From Oscillospiraceae bacterium (GTDB lineage: Bacteria > Bacillota > Clostridia > Oscillospirales > Oscillospiraceae): a stretch of DNA of 39,419 nt. Position numbers and translations under genes: made by a program. Below are positions 8,280-15,687 of this stretch, one piece after another (the stretch's first letter is position 1; each line of letters begins with the position of its first letter). The stretch spans positions 1 through 39,419 of the forward strand of contig CACYLY010000011.1 of assembly GCA_902775355.1 (NCBI GenBank), read 5' to 3'. Below the pieces are notes generated by a model. That model was given only the letters and a program-made list of their open reading frames with translations, searched no databases and was not told the origin of the DNA.

Positions 8280-8882
8280 TCAATCAGCTCCGGCCTTTTC
8301 CAGGCCGCGCGCCACAAGCACGATGGCCTTGACGGCCCCCTCCACGCCGGTGAGGGCGCTGTTGACGCACAGGTCGTAGTTGTTCAGGTCGCCCCAGGAC
8401 TGATCGGTGTAATACTTGTAATAGCCGGAGCGGTCCTTGTCCACCTGCTTGACCAGCTTTCTGGCTTGTTCCTCCGTCAGGTCCCTGCGCTCCATCAGGG
8501 TGCGGATGCGTACATCCAGCGGCGCCATGATGAACACCCGCAGCAGATCCTCCCGCTGGCGCAGCACATAGTCCGCGCAGCGGCCCACGAAAACGGCGTT
8601 CCCCTCTTTGGCCAGATTGCGGATCGCTTCAAACTGCGCCGCGGCGATCTGGGTGCTGAGGCGGAAGCCCTCGCCCATGCCCAGGTAGTGGGGCGCGTCG
8701 GAAAAATACGGAGAGACGCGTTTTTCGTCATAGGAGGCCAGGACCGCCCGGTTGAAGTTGGAATCCTCCGCCGCCCGGTCCACGATCTCCTTGCCCAGGC
8801 AGTAATAGCCCAGCTCCTCCGCCACGCCCTTGGCGATCAGATAGCCGTTGCTGCCGTGCTGTCTTCCGATGGTGATGATCAT
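8280..8882 (-). CDS. Cytidylate kinase-like family protein
   Basis: The start at 8880-8882 gives MIITIGRQHGSNG, with AAGGGAGGG at the right distance upstream; longer in-frame starts lack this. The 200-residue protein begins with a P-loop-like segment in which the usual GxxxxGK[ST] is replaced by GRQHGSNG, the hallmark of the cytidylate kinase-like family (PF13189) abundant in gut Clostridia. It also has the dimer/lid region YYKYYTDQSWGDLNNYDLCVN and the R-rich LMERRDLTEEQA stretch. Family members are predicted nucleotide kinases, but substrate and role are largely unproven. It lies 87 bp downstream of ribU on the same strand and could be co-transcribed with it, and 78 bp upstream of the 7TM sensor gene. 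Confidence 0.85.
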   Translation of the reverse strand: MIITIGRQHGSNGYLIAKGVAEELGYYCLGKEIVDRAAEDSNFNRAVLASYDEKRVSPYFSDAPHYLGMGEGFRLSTQIAAAQFEAIRNLAKEGNAVFVGRCADYVLRQREDLLRVFIMAPLDVRIRTLMERRDLTEEQARKLVKQVDKDRSGYYKYYTDQSWGDLNNYDLCVNSALTGVEGAVKAIVLVARGLEKAGAD

Positions 8883-8915
8883 GCCGATCCCTCCCTTTTG
8901 TCCCATTTTAGCCAT

Positions 8916-8949
8916 CTCCCCGCAAAAAAGCAAGCCTCTTTGCGGGGAG
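8916..8949 (-). other. Hairpin between ribU and the cytidylate kinase-like gene
   Basis: An 11-bp stem CTCCCCGCAAA/TTTGCGGGGAG (8916-8926 with 8939-8949) spans most of the 87-bp gap. Neither strand has a T tract directly after it, so it is a poor terminator; it may be an RNA processing or stability element. On the minus strand the loop contains TTGC followed by six T, which could act as a weak internal terminator. Confidence 0.4.
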
Positions 8950-8969
8950 AGTCGAGTGAACAGGCGGGA

Positions 8970-9905
8970 TCAGGTTTTGGCCGAACCGGGCTCCTGCTTT
9001 CTGCTGCGCTTTCTGTCGTCGCCCTTGTGCATGAGGGGCGAGATGCGCTTATACAGCAGGAAGGTCAGCAGAGACACCACCGCGCCCTTGAGCAGGTTGA
9101 AGGGCACCACGGCATAGAGCACCAGGGTGTAGACGCTGGTGATATGGCTGTTGACACTGGTGCCCATGCCCACGATCTTCTCCAGCTCCATGTGGAAGAG
9201 CTGAGCGAACTTGGGGATCAGGTACAGGGCGTTGAAGGCGCTGCCGAAGACGGTCATCACCACCGTGCCGGCGATCATGCCGATCAGGGCGGTTTTCTTG
9301 CTGGGCCTGGCGTGGTAGATCACGCTGGCCGGCAGCACGAAGGTGCAGCCCACGGCGAAGTTGGCAAAGTCGCCCACGAAGGCGGTGCTGGTGCCCTTCA
9401 GCAAAAGCTTCAGGAAAACCTTCACAAATTCCGACACCACGCCGGCCACCGGTCCCAGGTAAAAGGTGCAGATCATGACGGGCAGCTCGCTCAGGTCCAG
9501 CTTATAGAAGGCGGGGGCAAAGGGCAGCGGGAACTCCAGCAGCATCAGCACCGCCGCCATGGTGGAAAAGATGGCGGTATAGGAGATGTAGTGGGTGTCG
9601 GAAAAGCTCTTTCTGTCCTTCACCAGCAGGCGCTCAAAGAGCCAGGCCAGCAGGAACAGGCCCGCGAAGACGAGCAGGCACACCAGCAGGAAGCCGCCGT
9701 TTTCCTTTGCGGATTTCAGGAGTTTCTGCATCCTGGTGGGCTCCGCCTCCTTCTCAGGAGCGGCTTCCTCCGCCTGGGCTGCCTCCCCGGCAGTCTCCTC
9801 CGCGGGAGCGGCGCCGCCTTCGGCAAAGGCCGCGGGCAGCATGGAGAACATCAGCAGCAGAGCCAGCAGCAGGGCGATCAGATGTTTCAGGTTTGCAATT
9901 TTCAT
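8970..9905 (-). CDS. ribU: ECF transporter S component for riboflavin, with N-terminal extension
   Basis: Residues about 125-295 form the six-helix S component: 'YISYTAIFSTMAAVLMLLEFPLPF', then a Leu-Asp-Leu-Ser-Glu-Leu-Pro motif (KLDLSELPVMI) and GPVAGVVSEFVK. Such proteins bind the vitamin and join the EcfA-A'-T energising module, which is not encoded here. The FMN riboswitch upstream fixes the substrate as riboflavin or FMN. Unusually the protein is 311 residues against about 200 for typical RibU. The first 110 residues have a signal-peptide-like start (LLALLLMFSMLPAAFA), an acidic Ala/Glu linker (27-57) and an extra hydrophobic helix (about 72-92). AGAGGAGG lies 5 bases before the ATG. 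Confidence 0.85.
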   Translation of the reverse strand: MKIANLKHLIALLLALLLMFSMLPAAFAEGGAAPAEETAGEAAQAEEAAPEKEAEPTRMQKLLKSAKENGGFLLVCLLVFAGLFLLAWLFERLLVKDRKSFSDTHYISYTAIFSTMAAVLMLLEFPLPFAPAFYKLDLSELPVMICTFYLGPVAGVVSEFVKVFLKLLLKGTSTAFVGDFANFAVGCTFVLPASVIYHARPSKKTALIGMIAGTVVMTVFGSAFNALYLIPKFAQLFHMELEKIVGMGTSVNSHITSVYTLVLYAVVPFNLLKGAVVSLLTFLLYKRISPLMHKGDDRKRSRKQEPGSAKT

Positions 9906-9991
9906 TTTTTCCTCCTCTTGATCCGCAAAGCATTCTCCGTCGGGTCTGCCGGCGCGGCCGGAAGGGCTTGCCGGCCGCTCTCTTTTTCATG

Positions 9992-10026
9992 CAAAACAAA
10001 AAACCTGAAGTCATGATGACTTCAGG
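9992..10026 (-). terminator. Riboswitch-controlled intrinsic terminator
   Basis: On the minus strand a perfect 10-bp stem CCTGAAGTCA-TCA-TGACTTCAGG (10026 to 10004) is followed by TTTTTTGTTTTG. It lies between the FMN aptamer and ribU. Its 5' arm CCTGAAG is complementary to CTTCAGG in the aptamer P1 strand (10161-10167), so aptamer folding and terminator formation can be coupled. Confidence 0.88.
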
Positions 10027-10062
10027 CGCAGCAAAAGAGAGGAGAACGCACGCGGAATCTCC

Positions 10063-10170
10063 CGTCTTCTTCCATCCAGACTATACTGTCGGTTCCGGAG
10101 TCGCACCGGATCAGCCCGAAGGCTCGCGGACTATACCGCCGGTCGGGGATTTCACCCTGCCCTGAAGACG
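10063..10170 (-). promoter_or_regulatory. FMN riboswitch (RFN element)
   Basis: Read on the minus strand, the segment has the conserved order of the RFN element: AGGGCAGGGTGAAAT, CCCGACCGGCGGTATAGTC, GCGAGC, GATCCGGTGCGA, CCGGAACCGACAGTATAGTC and TGGATGGAAGAAG. P1 closes between CGTCTTC (10170-10164) and GAAGACG (10070-10064). When FMN is bound, P1 is stable and the downstream terminator forms, turning ribU off. Confidence 0.96.
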
Positions 10171-10175
10171 ATTCG

Positions 10176-10204
10176 AGTATAGCACATCAGCTTTCCTTTG
10201 ACAA
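10176..10204 (-). promoter_or_regulatory. Sigma-A-type promoter of the riboswitch-ribU transcript
   Basis: On the minus strand TTGTCA (10204-10199) and TATACT (10181-10176) are separated by 17 bases. The predicted start, about 10169, coincides with the beginning of the aptamer. Its -35 box overlaps that of the divergent promoter by five bases. Confidence 0.8.
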
Positions 10205-10226
10205 GACCCTATTTATCCGTTACAAT
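10198..10226 (+). promoter_or_regulatory. Sigma-A-type promoter of the YpsA-like gene
   Basis: TTGACA (10198-10203), a 17-base spacer and TACAAT (10221-10226) are nearly consensus. The start would be about 10233, only 20 bases before the start codon region. The -35 overlaps the divergent ribU -35. Confidence 0.85.
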
Positions 10227-10254
10227 AAAGCGGACATGCAAGAGGAGGCGTTTC

Positions 10255-10755
10255 ATGGACACCCTTGTGACCTGCTGCTTTACCGGGCACCGTCCCTCCA
10301 AGCTCCCCTGGGGCTATCGGGAGGAGGATCTGCGCTGTCTGGATCTGAAAATGGATATCGTCCAGGCCCTGGTGAAGCTCTATGAACGGGGCTACCGGCA
10401 CTTTCTCTGCGGCATGGCCGAGGGCTGCGACCTGTACTTCGCCGAGAGCGTGCTGATGCTGCGGGAGGTCCACGCCGACGTGAGCCTGGAGGCGGCGGTC
10501 CCCTTCCGGGGTCAGGCGGAGCACTGGGGAGCCGAACAGCGGCAGCGCTACCGCTGGCTGCTGGACCGCTGCGACAGCGTAACGGTGCTGCAGGAAAAGT
10601 ACAATCCCGGCTGCATGATGGCCCGCAACCGCTACATGGTGAACCGCTCCTCCCTGCTCCTGGCCTGCTACAACGGTGAGGCCGGCGGGACCCGCAGCAC
10701 CATCCTCTACGCCCGGCAGCAGGGGCTGGAGATCCTCACCATACCCATAGAATAA
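10255..10755 (+). CDS. SLOG-domain protein, YpsA/DUF1273 family
   Basis: The ATG at 10255 is preceded by AGAGGAGG at 6 bases; earlier in-frame codons fall inside the promoter. The 166-residue protein shows the SLOG (SMF/DprA-LOG) Rossmann fold: N-terminal CCFTGHRPSKLPWG, then FLCGMAEGCDLYFAE after strand 2 with a nucleotide-binding-like glycine/acidic loop, a VPFRGQ strand end, and Arg/Asn in MARNRYMVNRS. Family members bind nucleotide-derived ligands; B. subtilis YpsA influences cell division. The exact role here is unknown. The gene forms a single unit between a strong promoter and a strong terminator. Confidence 0.85.
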   Translation: MDTLVTCCFTGHRPSKLPWGYREEDLRCLDLKMDIVQALVKLYERGYRHFLCGMAEGCDLYFAESVLMLREVHADVSLEAAVPFRGQAEHWGAEQRQRYRWLLDRCDSVTVLQEKYNPGCMMARNRYMVNRSSLLLACYNGEAGGTRSTILYARQQGLEILTIPIE

Positions 10756-10783
10756 CAGAGAGCTCAACGTAGAGCTCTCTGTT
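10754..10783. terminator. Bidirectional intrinsic terminator
   Basis: A perfect 12-bp stem AACAGAGAGCTC/GAGCTCTCTGTT (10754-10765 with 10772-10783) lies between two convergent genes. It begins within the TAA of the ypsA-like gene and ends directly before the HAD gene stop. A T-rich tail (TTTCATTTT) follows on the plus strand. Confidence 0.8.
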
Positions 10784-11425
10784 TCATTTTAGAAGCAGCT
10801 CCCGCAGGGCAGCCAGATCCTCCGCGACAGCCGCCGCGCCGGCGGCCTCCAGCTCTCCCGGAGCGGCGTAGCCGTAGCCCACGCCGATGCAGGGAATGCC
10901 GCAGCGTCGGGCGCCTGCCACGTCGTACTTCGTGTCACCCACCAGAACGCAGTCCTCTTCCCGGGCGCCGAGGGCGTCCATGGCCCGGCGAAGGACCTGC
11001 CACTTGGCGTTCCCCTCTCCCTCGTCGGCGGCGCCGCAGATCACGTCGAAGAGCTCGAAAAGGCCCTCCCGCCGCAGCAGCTCCTCCGCCAGCACCTGGG
11101 GCTTGGAGGTGGTGACGCCCAGGGTTTTCCCGGCGGCGCGCAGCTCCAGCAGCAGCTCTCTCAGGCCGGGAAAAGGCCTGCTCTCGTAGAGGCCGATGGG
11201 CACGTAACGCTCCCGGAAATCCCGGACCGCCTGCTCCGCCTCCGCCTGGGAAAAGCCGAACTTTTCGCAAAACATCTCGTCCAGCGGCGGGCCGGCGAAG
11301 CAGCGAAGCTCCGAGAGCTCCGCGTCCATCCCCCGTTTGCGCAGGGCGTGGCGGACGCATTTGGTGATCCCCTCCACGGTATCGTAGAGCGTACCGTCAA
11401 AATCGAAAAGCAAGAATCGGGCCAT
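10784..11425 (-). CDS. HAD-superfamily hydrolase, subfamily IA (phosphoglycolate phosphatase-like)
   Basis: The 213-residue protein has all HAD motifs: I DFDGTLYDT with nucleophile D8 and D10, II TTSKP, a lysine after it, and IV GDTKYDV with the metal-binding acidic residues. The cap region between motif I and II (about 15-85) is the helical C1 type of subfamily IA, and the overall pattern resembles Gph/PpaX-like phosphatases. Substrate is probably a small phosphorylated metabolite; it cannot be fixed from sequence. A weak GGAGAGG precedes the ATG. It is divergent from the ATPase gene at 11501 with 75 bp between. Confidence 0.88.
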   Translation of the reverse strand: MARFLLFDFDGTLYDTVEGITKCVRHALRKRGMDAELSELRCFAGPPLDEMFCEKFGFSQAEAEQAVRDFRERYVPIGLYESRPFPGLRELLLELRAAGKTLGVTTSKPQVLAEELLRREGLFELFDVICGAADEGEGNAKWQVLRRAMDALGAREEDCVLVGDTKYDVAGARRCGIPCIGVGYGYAAPGELEAAGAAAVAEDLAALRELLLK

Positions 11426-11500
11426 GGATCCTCTCCTCCTTCACGGGAAGACATAGCATCCGCCCCCGGCGCATACACTATGCGGAAAGGGGGCTGGACT

Positions 11501-12403
11501 ATGAACAGCTTTTTTCTTGGGGCAAACAGCAAAAACGGATTCTATTCCCTTTACGGCGGCTTTCCGGGCAAGGCAGGCGCCTTTCTGCACATTCTCAAAG
11601 GCGGCCCCGGCACGGGCAAATCCACCCTGCTGCGCAGGATCGCCGCCGCGGCGGAGCAGCGGGATCTTTCTGTCCGGCGGGTCCTGTGCTCCGGAGACCC
11701 GGACTCTCTCGACGGGCTGTTCCTCCCCGACCTGGGTCTGGCCTGGGCAGACGGGACCGCGCCCCACGCCCTGGAGCCGGGGCTCTTCGGCGTCACCGGG
11801 GACTATCTGGACCTGGGTCGAGCCATGACACGGCCCTTTTCTTCTGCGGAAAAGGAAGCGCTCCTGAGCCTGCAGGAGGAGAACCGCCGGCAATACAAGG
11901 AAGCTTATCAGGCGCTGGCCGACTCCGCCGCTGCGGGCTGGGAAGCAATGACGCCGCCTTCCGACCTCGGCGAGGCGCTGGAGGCCATGCCCCGGCGGGA
12001 CAGGAGCCCGGAGATCCGCCGCTGTTTTCTCAGCGCCGTCAGCTGCAAGGGGCTTCTGCAGCTTCCCCTTCCCGAGGAATACCAGATCCTCCCCGCTTCT
12101 CCCGCGGCGCTGCGCAGGGCGGCCGAAGCCGTAGCCGCCAGAGGCTGGGACACGCTGCGCTGCCCCTGGCCGCTGGACCCCGCCGAGCCGGAGTGGCTGC
12201 TGCTGCCGGAAGTAAAGCTGGCTCTCCGCGTGCGGCGTCAGCCCTCGGAAGAGGCGGAGCTTTTCCTGCAGCAGGCCGTTCAGGCGCTGCGGCAGGCAAA
12301 AGCCTTCCACGATGAGATGGAGGCCGTTTATCGCCCGCACATGGATTTCGCGGAGCTGAACGAAGAAGCCGAGCGCCAGATCCGAAAAGCTTTTTCAGAA
12401 TAG
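11501..12403 (+). CDS. P-loop ATPase of the PRK06851-like family, single nucleotide-binding domain
   Basis: The ATG at 11501 follows AAAGGGGG; an earlier ATG at 11480 has no site. The 300-residue protein begins NSFFLGANSKNGFYSLYGGF, the family's signature start, and has a Walker A GGPGTGKST at residues 34-42. A sequence VRRVLCSGDPDSLDGLF follows, where this family has its conserved 'H/C-x-S-x-D-P-x-S-L-D' motif. The C-terminal third is helical. Relatives occur mostly in spore-forming Firmicutes and are usually about 360 residues with a second P-loop region; the second site is not recognisable here. The role is unknown. It stands alone between a divergent HAD gene and a terminator. Confidence 0.75.
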   Translation: MNSFFLGANSKNGFYSLYGGFPGKAGAFLHILKGGPGTGKSTLLRRIAAAAEQRDLSVRRVLCSGDPDSLDGLFLPDLGLAWADGTAPHALEPGLFGVTGDYLDLGRAMTRPFSSAEKEALLSLQEENRRQYKEAYQALADSAAAGWEAMTPPSDLGEALEAMPRRDRSPEIRRCFLSAVSCKGLLQLPLPEEYQILPASPAALRRAAEAVAARGWDTLRCPWPLDPAEPEWLLLPEVKLALRVRRQPSEEAELFLQQAVQALRQAKAFHDEMEAVYRPHMDFAELNEEAERQIRKAFSE

Positions 12404-12407
12404 TTTC

Positions 12408-12438
12408 AAAACAGCGGAGCAGGCAGCTCCGCTGTTTT
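12408..12438. terminator. Bidirectional intrinsic terminator
   Basis: A perfect 13-bp stem AAAACAGCGGAGC/GCTCCGCTGTTTT (12408-12420 with 12426-12438) separates the convergent ATPase and J-domain genes, with T-rich tails on both strands. Confidence 0.88.
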
Positions 12439-12458
12439 CTTTTCAGTTAAAATTCCTG

Positions 12459-13127
12459 TCAGCAGCAGAACACCCGATAGCCGCACAGCGGGCCCAGGCA
12501 AAACTGGGACAGGCACAGCGCCATACACATTCTGTCCAGCCGGATGCCGCTCTGATAGTTTGTGGAATAGTCGTTGTAAAAATCTCCGCCGCCTTCCAGT
12601 TGACGCAGCAGATTCTGATACTCTTCGCATTCCGGGTCCAGAGCCACGGCCTTTCTGGCGTCTTCCAGCGCGGCGATCTTGTTGCCCTGATACATCTTTG
12701 CCACGCCGCTGAGGTAATACCAGCGGCCGTCCCGCTCCTCCGCAGGGACCCCGCTCAAGGCCGTCAGCGCTTCTTTATACATGCGGTTGCGGATATAATT
12801 GCGTGCAGCGGTGTATTCGCTGCGCTCGGTCTGGCGGCGCTCCTGCTGCTGATACCAGGTGTAGGGATTGAAGCCGCTGTAGCTGGCCCAGCCGTAAGGG
12901 CCGTATGCCGTCTCCGCCGCGGCGCCGTCTCCGTACGAAGCCCGGGCTGTGCCGTTCTTGATGGCGTCATAGGCCGCGTTGACCTCGTGCATCTTGTCCG
13001 CAGCGGTCTGGTCACCGGGGTTCAGATCCGGATGGTATTTTTTTGTGAGATCCCGGTAGGCTTTTTTGATCTCCTCGTCGCTGGCGTCCGGGGAGACGCC
13101 CAGGACTTGGTACGGATCCTTAGTCAT
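12459..13127 (-). CDS. J-domain protein with TPR-like segment and Cys-rich C-terminus
   Basis: Residues 3-65 are a J domain ([22 protein letters not shown], with the HPD motif in YHPDLNPGD), which stimulates DnaK ATPase. No G/F region, zinc-finger domain or substrate domain of DnaJ follows, so this is a specialised class C co-chaperone. Residues about 105-175 look like two TPR-type helix pairs ([53 protein letters not shown]). The last 25 residues contain five cysteines ([17 protein letters not shown]), suggesting a metal or membrane attachment site. It is the last of three co-directional genes after the zinc-ribbon and DUF5685 genes (15-bp gap). Confidence 0.85.
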   Translation of the reverse strand: MTKDPYQVLGVSPDASDEEIKKAYRDLTKKYHPDLNPGDQTAADKMHEVNAAYDAIKNGTARASYGDGAAAETAYGPYGWASYSGFNPYTWYQQQERRQTERSEYTAARNYIRNRMYKEALTALSGVPAEERDGRWYYLSGVAKMYQGNKIAALEDARKAVALDPECEEYQNLLRQLEGGGDFYNDYSTNYQSGIRLDRMCMALCLSQFCLGPLCGYRVFCC

Positions 13128-13142
13128 CCTTCTCTTCCTTCT

Positions 13143-13952
13143 TTAAAACCTGCGGTCAAACTGCGTCCAAAGACCAAGACACAGGATATTTTTCAAAAGA
13201 CTCGCGTCCTGTACAAGCGGCAGCCGGTCAAAGGCGCGGACGCAGTCTCCCATCAGCATCTGCAGGATCGCGCGGAAGCGCTGTTCATTGTCCGGCAGAC
13301 CGTAAAAGCGGCGGAAGGGATTGTAGCGGTTCCGGACCGTGTCCGCCGGCAGGTCCATGCAGGCGTCCATCACATAGAGCGCCCGGCCCAGCGCGTCTCC
13401 CATCCCGCGCAGCGTGCCGCTCCAGCGATCCTCCCTCCAGACGAAGAGCTCGCTCAGCAGGGAGCCGAAGCAGGCCGCCGCCGCGTCCGGATCCTCAATC
13501 TTCTCCCGTTCCAGTCTTCCCAAGGCCTCAAGACCCTTTCTCATGGCCGCGCACTGCCGGGGGTAATCGGCGCAAACGCGCTCATAAGCGCCGCGCAGGG
13601 CCTTTGCCTGACTCAAAGCCAGGAGGCTTCCGTCGTCCTCCCAGTCGTCCAGCCGCTTCAGATACGCCAGGGCCAGGTTCAGATCAGCGGCGTAGGCCGT
13701 GATCTCGCTGCGCTGCCAGGCGCGGGAGGCGAAGGGGTGGATCAGGCAGTTTCCCTCTCCCCCCTGCTCTTCCGGCTCATATAGAGACTGGAGCAGCAGC
13801 ACCAGAAAGGTCATGTCGTAATTCAGCGTCAGCCGGGACAGAGTCCCGTGACGTTCCTGCAGGCAGCGGCAGAGCCCGCAGTAGCAGGCCTTGTACCGAG
13901 CCAGCTCCTCCGGGCTCAGTCGGGCAGGGTCCGCGGCCAGATATCCGAACAT
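13143..13952 (-). CDS. DUF5685 family protein
   Basis: The 269-residue, mainly helical protein starts MFGYLAADPARLSPEELARYKACYCGLCRCL, the signature of DUF5685: a Tyr-rich N-terminus followed by C-x-C-x-x-C, then YDMTFLVLLL. Later it has an Asp-rich helix pair (LKRLDDWEDDGS; YVMDACMDL) that resembles, weakly, the metal-binding aspartates of all-helical isoprenoid-type enzymes. The function of the family is not established. The ATG is one base after the stop of the zinc-ribbon gene, and the J-domain gene follows 15 bp downstream, so the three are one operon and their products may cooperate. Confidence 0.8.
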   Translation of the reverse strand: MFGYLAADPARLSPEELARYKACYCGLCRCLQERHGTLSRLTLNYDMTFLVLLLQSLYEPEEQGGEGNCLIHPFASRAWQRSEITAYAADLNLALAYLKRLDDWEDDGSLLALSQAKALRGAYERVCADYPRQCAAMRKGLEALGRLEREKIEDPDAAAACFGSLLSELFVWREDRWSGTLRGMGDALGRALYVMDACMDLPADTVRNRYNPFRRFYGLPDNEQRFRAILQMLMGDCVRAFDRLPLVQDASLLKNILCLGLWTQFDRRF

Positions 13953-13953
13953 T

Positions 13954-14358
13954 TCAGCTATTCCTCACGAAGGAGGTGCCGCACTTGCGGCAGACGATTT
14001 TGATCTTTCCTCTCCCCCGGGGCACCCGCAGGGTCGTCCGGCAGGAGGGACAGCTGAAAAAGCGATAGTCCTTCCGCTGCAGCCAGCGTTCCTTCAGCAG
14101 GCGAAAAGAGGAGCAAAAGGCCGTACGTTTTTTCCAATACCAGGCGTTCTCCGCCTGGCGCTTATACAGATTGCGGGAAAACATCCGGAAATAGGCATAG
14201 CCGAGGACCGCGAGAAACGGCAGAGAAAAGAACTTTCCCACGCCTGAGGGCAAAAACATAGACAGGAGCATCAGCACCAGCCCCAGTATGATCAGGAAGC
14301 GGTTCAGTGCGTCGTTTCCGTTGCGTCCGTACATGAAACGCAGCAATTTTTCTCTCAT
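13954..14358 (-). CDS. Small membrane protein with C-terminal zinc ribbon
   Basis: The start at 14356-14358 follows AGGTGA; a longer frame has no ribosome site. The 134-residue protein has two hydrophobic helices (about 20-37 and 44-60) and a basic middle part. It ends in a zinc ribbon with two cysteine pairs (CPSC and CRKCG about 22 residues apart) close to the C-terminus. It probably sits in the membrane with the ribbon in the cytoplasm. It is first in the operon with DUF5685 and the J-domain protein; upstream TAGAAT at 14396-14401 (minus) could serve as an extended -10. The function is unknown. Confidence 0.75.
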   Translation of the reverse strand: MREKLLRFMYGRNGNDALNRFLIILGLVLMLLSMFLPSGVGKFFSLPFLAVLGYAYFRMFSRNLYKRQAENAWYWKKRTAFCSSFRLLKERWLQRKDYRFFSCPSCRTTLRVPRGRGKIKIVCRKCGTSFVRNS

Positions 14359-14433
14359 GGGCTTCACCTGCAGCAAACAAGATTTCTGATGCTTTATTCT
14401 ACCACAAGCCGGGCGCAAAACATCAAGAATCTG

Positions 14434-15507
14434 TTAACAAGCGCGCTCTTTTGCCCTGGACTGCATGCTCAGCAGCACGATTTTTTCGCAGAGCTCCGGA
14501 TAGCTCAGCCCGGCCAGGGCCGCGGATTTTGGAATCAGGCTGTTGGGGGTCATGCCGGGCAGGGTGTTGACCTCCAGACACCAGGCTTTTCCATCCTCGT
14601 CCAGGATAAAATCCGTACGGGAGTAGACCGCCAGTCCCAGAGCCTGGTGGATGCGCAGGGCCGCCTCCGACACCAGCTGCCGCTCCGCCTCGGTGATGGG
14701 CGCCGGGCAGAGCTCCCGGGCACCCTCGTCCCCGCTCTGATATTTGGAGACATAATCGAAATCATGGCCCTCGGGCGGCACGATCTCGATGGGGCTCAGG
14801 GCTTTTCCGTCCAGGATCGGCACCGTGAGCTCCCGGCCGCGGATCTTTCGCTCCACCACCACCCGGCTGTCAAAGGGAAGCAGCTCCTCCAGCGCCCGGC
14901 TCAGCTCCTCCCGGGTATCCGGCAGGGTCACGCCGATGGAAGATCCGCCGTCCACTACCTTGACGGCGCAGGGGCAGGGCAGTTCCTGTGCCAAGCGCGG
15001 GATATCCTCCCGGGTATAGCGCAGCTCCCGCCATGCCGGCGTCAGCACGCCGCAGCTCTCCATGATCCGCTTGGCCACAGCCTTGTCCATGGCCATGGCG
15101 CTTCCGAGGGGGGACGAGCCGGTGTAGGCCACGCCCAGCAAATCCAGGGCAGCCTGGATCTTGCCGTCCTCTCCGTCTGCGCCGTGAAGCCCCAGGAACA
15201 CGCAGTCCGCCAGTTTGCATAGCTCCAGCACGTTTTTCCCGATCCGGCTGGGGCTCTGATCCTTCCGGGAAGCACGGACCTGCTTCAGATCCGGCGCGTC
15301 TTTCGAAATGCTCACCTGTCCGCAGCGGCCATCCTCGCTGTCGAACACCCGCTCCAGAGGACCTTCCCAGTCCTCCAGCCCGAGAAACAGGTCGACAAAA
15401 ACCGCCTGATGACCCAGGGAGCGCAGGGCTTTGCACACGGATACGGCGCTGACCAGGGACACCTGCCTTTCCGTACTGATGCCGCCGCCAAGAACCAGGA
15501 TCTTCAT
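14434..15507 (-). CDS. ddl: D-alanine--D-alanine ligase
   Basis: The 357-residue ATP-grasp enzyme joins two D-Ala for peptidoglycan precursors in the cytoplasm. It has the N-terminal GGGISTERQVSLVSA, the HGADGEDGKIQAALDLLGVAYTG segment, the ATP loop GGSSIGVT, and the catalytic C-terminal 'TDFILDEDG...EVNTLPGMTPNSLIPK'. The omega loop reads DFDYVSKY; its tyrosine marks the D-Ala-D-Ala type rather than a VanA-like D-Ala-D-Lac ligase. AAGAAGGT precedes the ATG. It is the first gene of the minus-strand block that starts beside the tRNA genes, 75 bp ahead of the zinc-ribbon operon. Confidence 0.95.
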   Translation of the reverse strand: MKILVLGGGISTERQVSLVSAVSVCKALRSLGHQAVFVDLFLGLEDWEGPLERVFDSEDGRCGQVSISKDAPDLKQVRASRKDQSPSRIGKNVLELCKLADCVFLGLHGADGEDGKIQAALDLLGVAYTGSSPLGSAMAMDKAVAKRIMESCGVLTPAWRELRYTREDIPRLAQELPCPCAVKVVDGGSSIGVTLPDTREELSRALEELLPFDSRVVVERKIRGRELTVPILDGKALSPIEIVPPEGHDFDYVSKYQSGDEGARELCPAPITEAERQLVSEAALRIHQALGLAVYSRTDFILDEDGKAWCLEVNTLPGMTPNSLIPKSAALAGLSYPELCEKIVLLSMQSRAKERAC

Positions 15508-15646
15508 ACAACATACCTTCTTTCACAGAGCTTCCGTTATCTGCAAGCATACCACCGGATCGCCACGGAAACAAGCTTTTTTTCTTCGTGTTCTGCCCGG
15601 CGGACGCGCAGAGGAAAACAGCGACCAGGGAGGAGGAAAAAACTTC

Positions 15647-15674
15647 TTGACAATCCAACGATTTGTGGTATTAT
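15647..15674 (+). promoter_or_regulatory. Sigma-A-type promoter of the tRNA pair
   Basis: TTGACA (15647-15652), 16 bases and TATTAT (15669-15674), with TGTGG before the -10. The predicted start is 6-8 bases before tRNA-Gly, the normal arrangement for tRNA operons. Confidence 0.8.
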
Positions 15675-15687
15675 ATCCCTTGCTGAT

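Noticed and set aside
8916-8949. Terminator between ribU and the cytidylate kinase-like gene
   Set aside because: The stem is good but no T tract follows it on the transcribed strand; it is kept only as a hairpin.
14434-15507. Vancomycin-resistance ligase together with the VanY-like protein
   Set aside because: The ligase has the tyrosine omega loop (DYVSKY) of D-Ala-D-Ala enzymes, and no vanH, vanX or vanRS is near.
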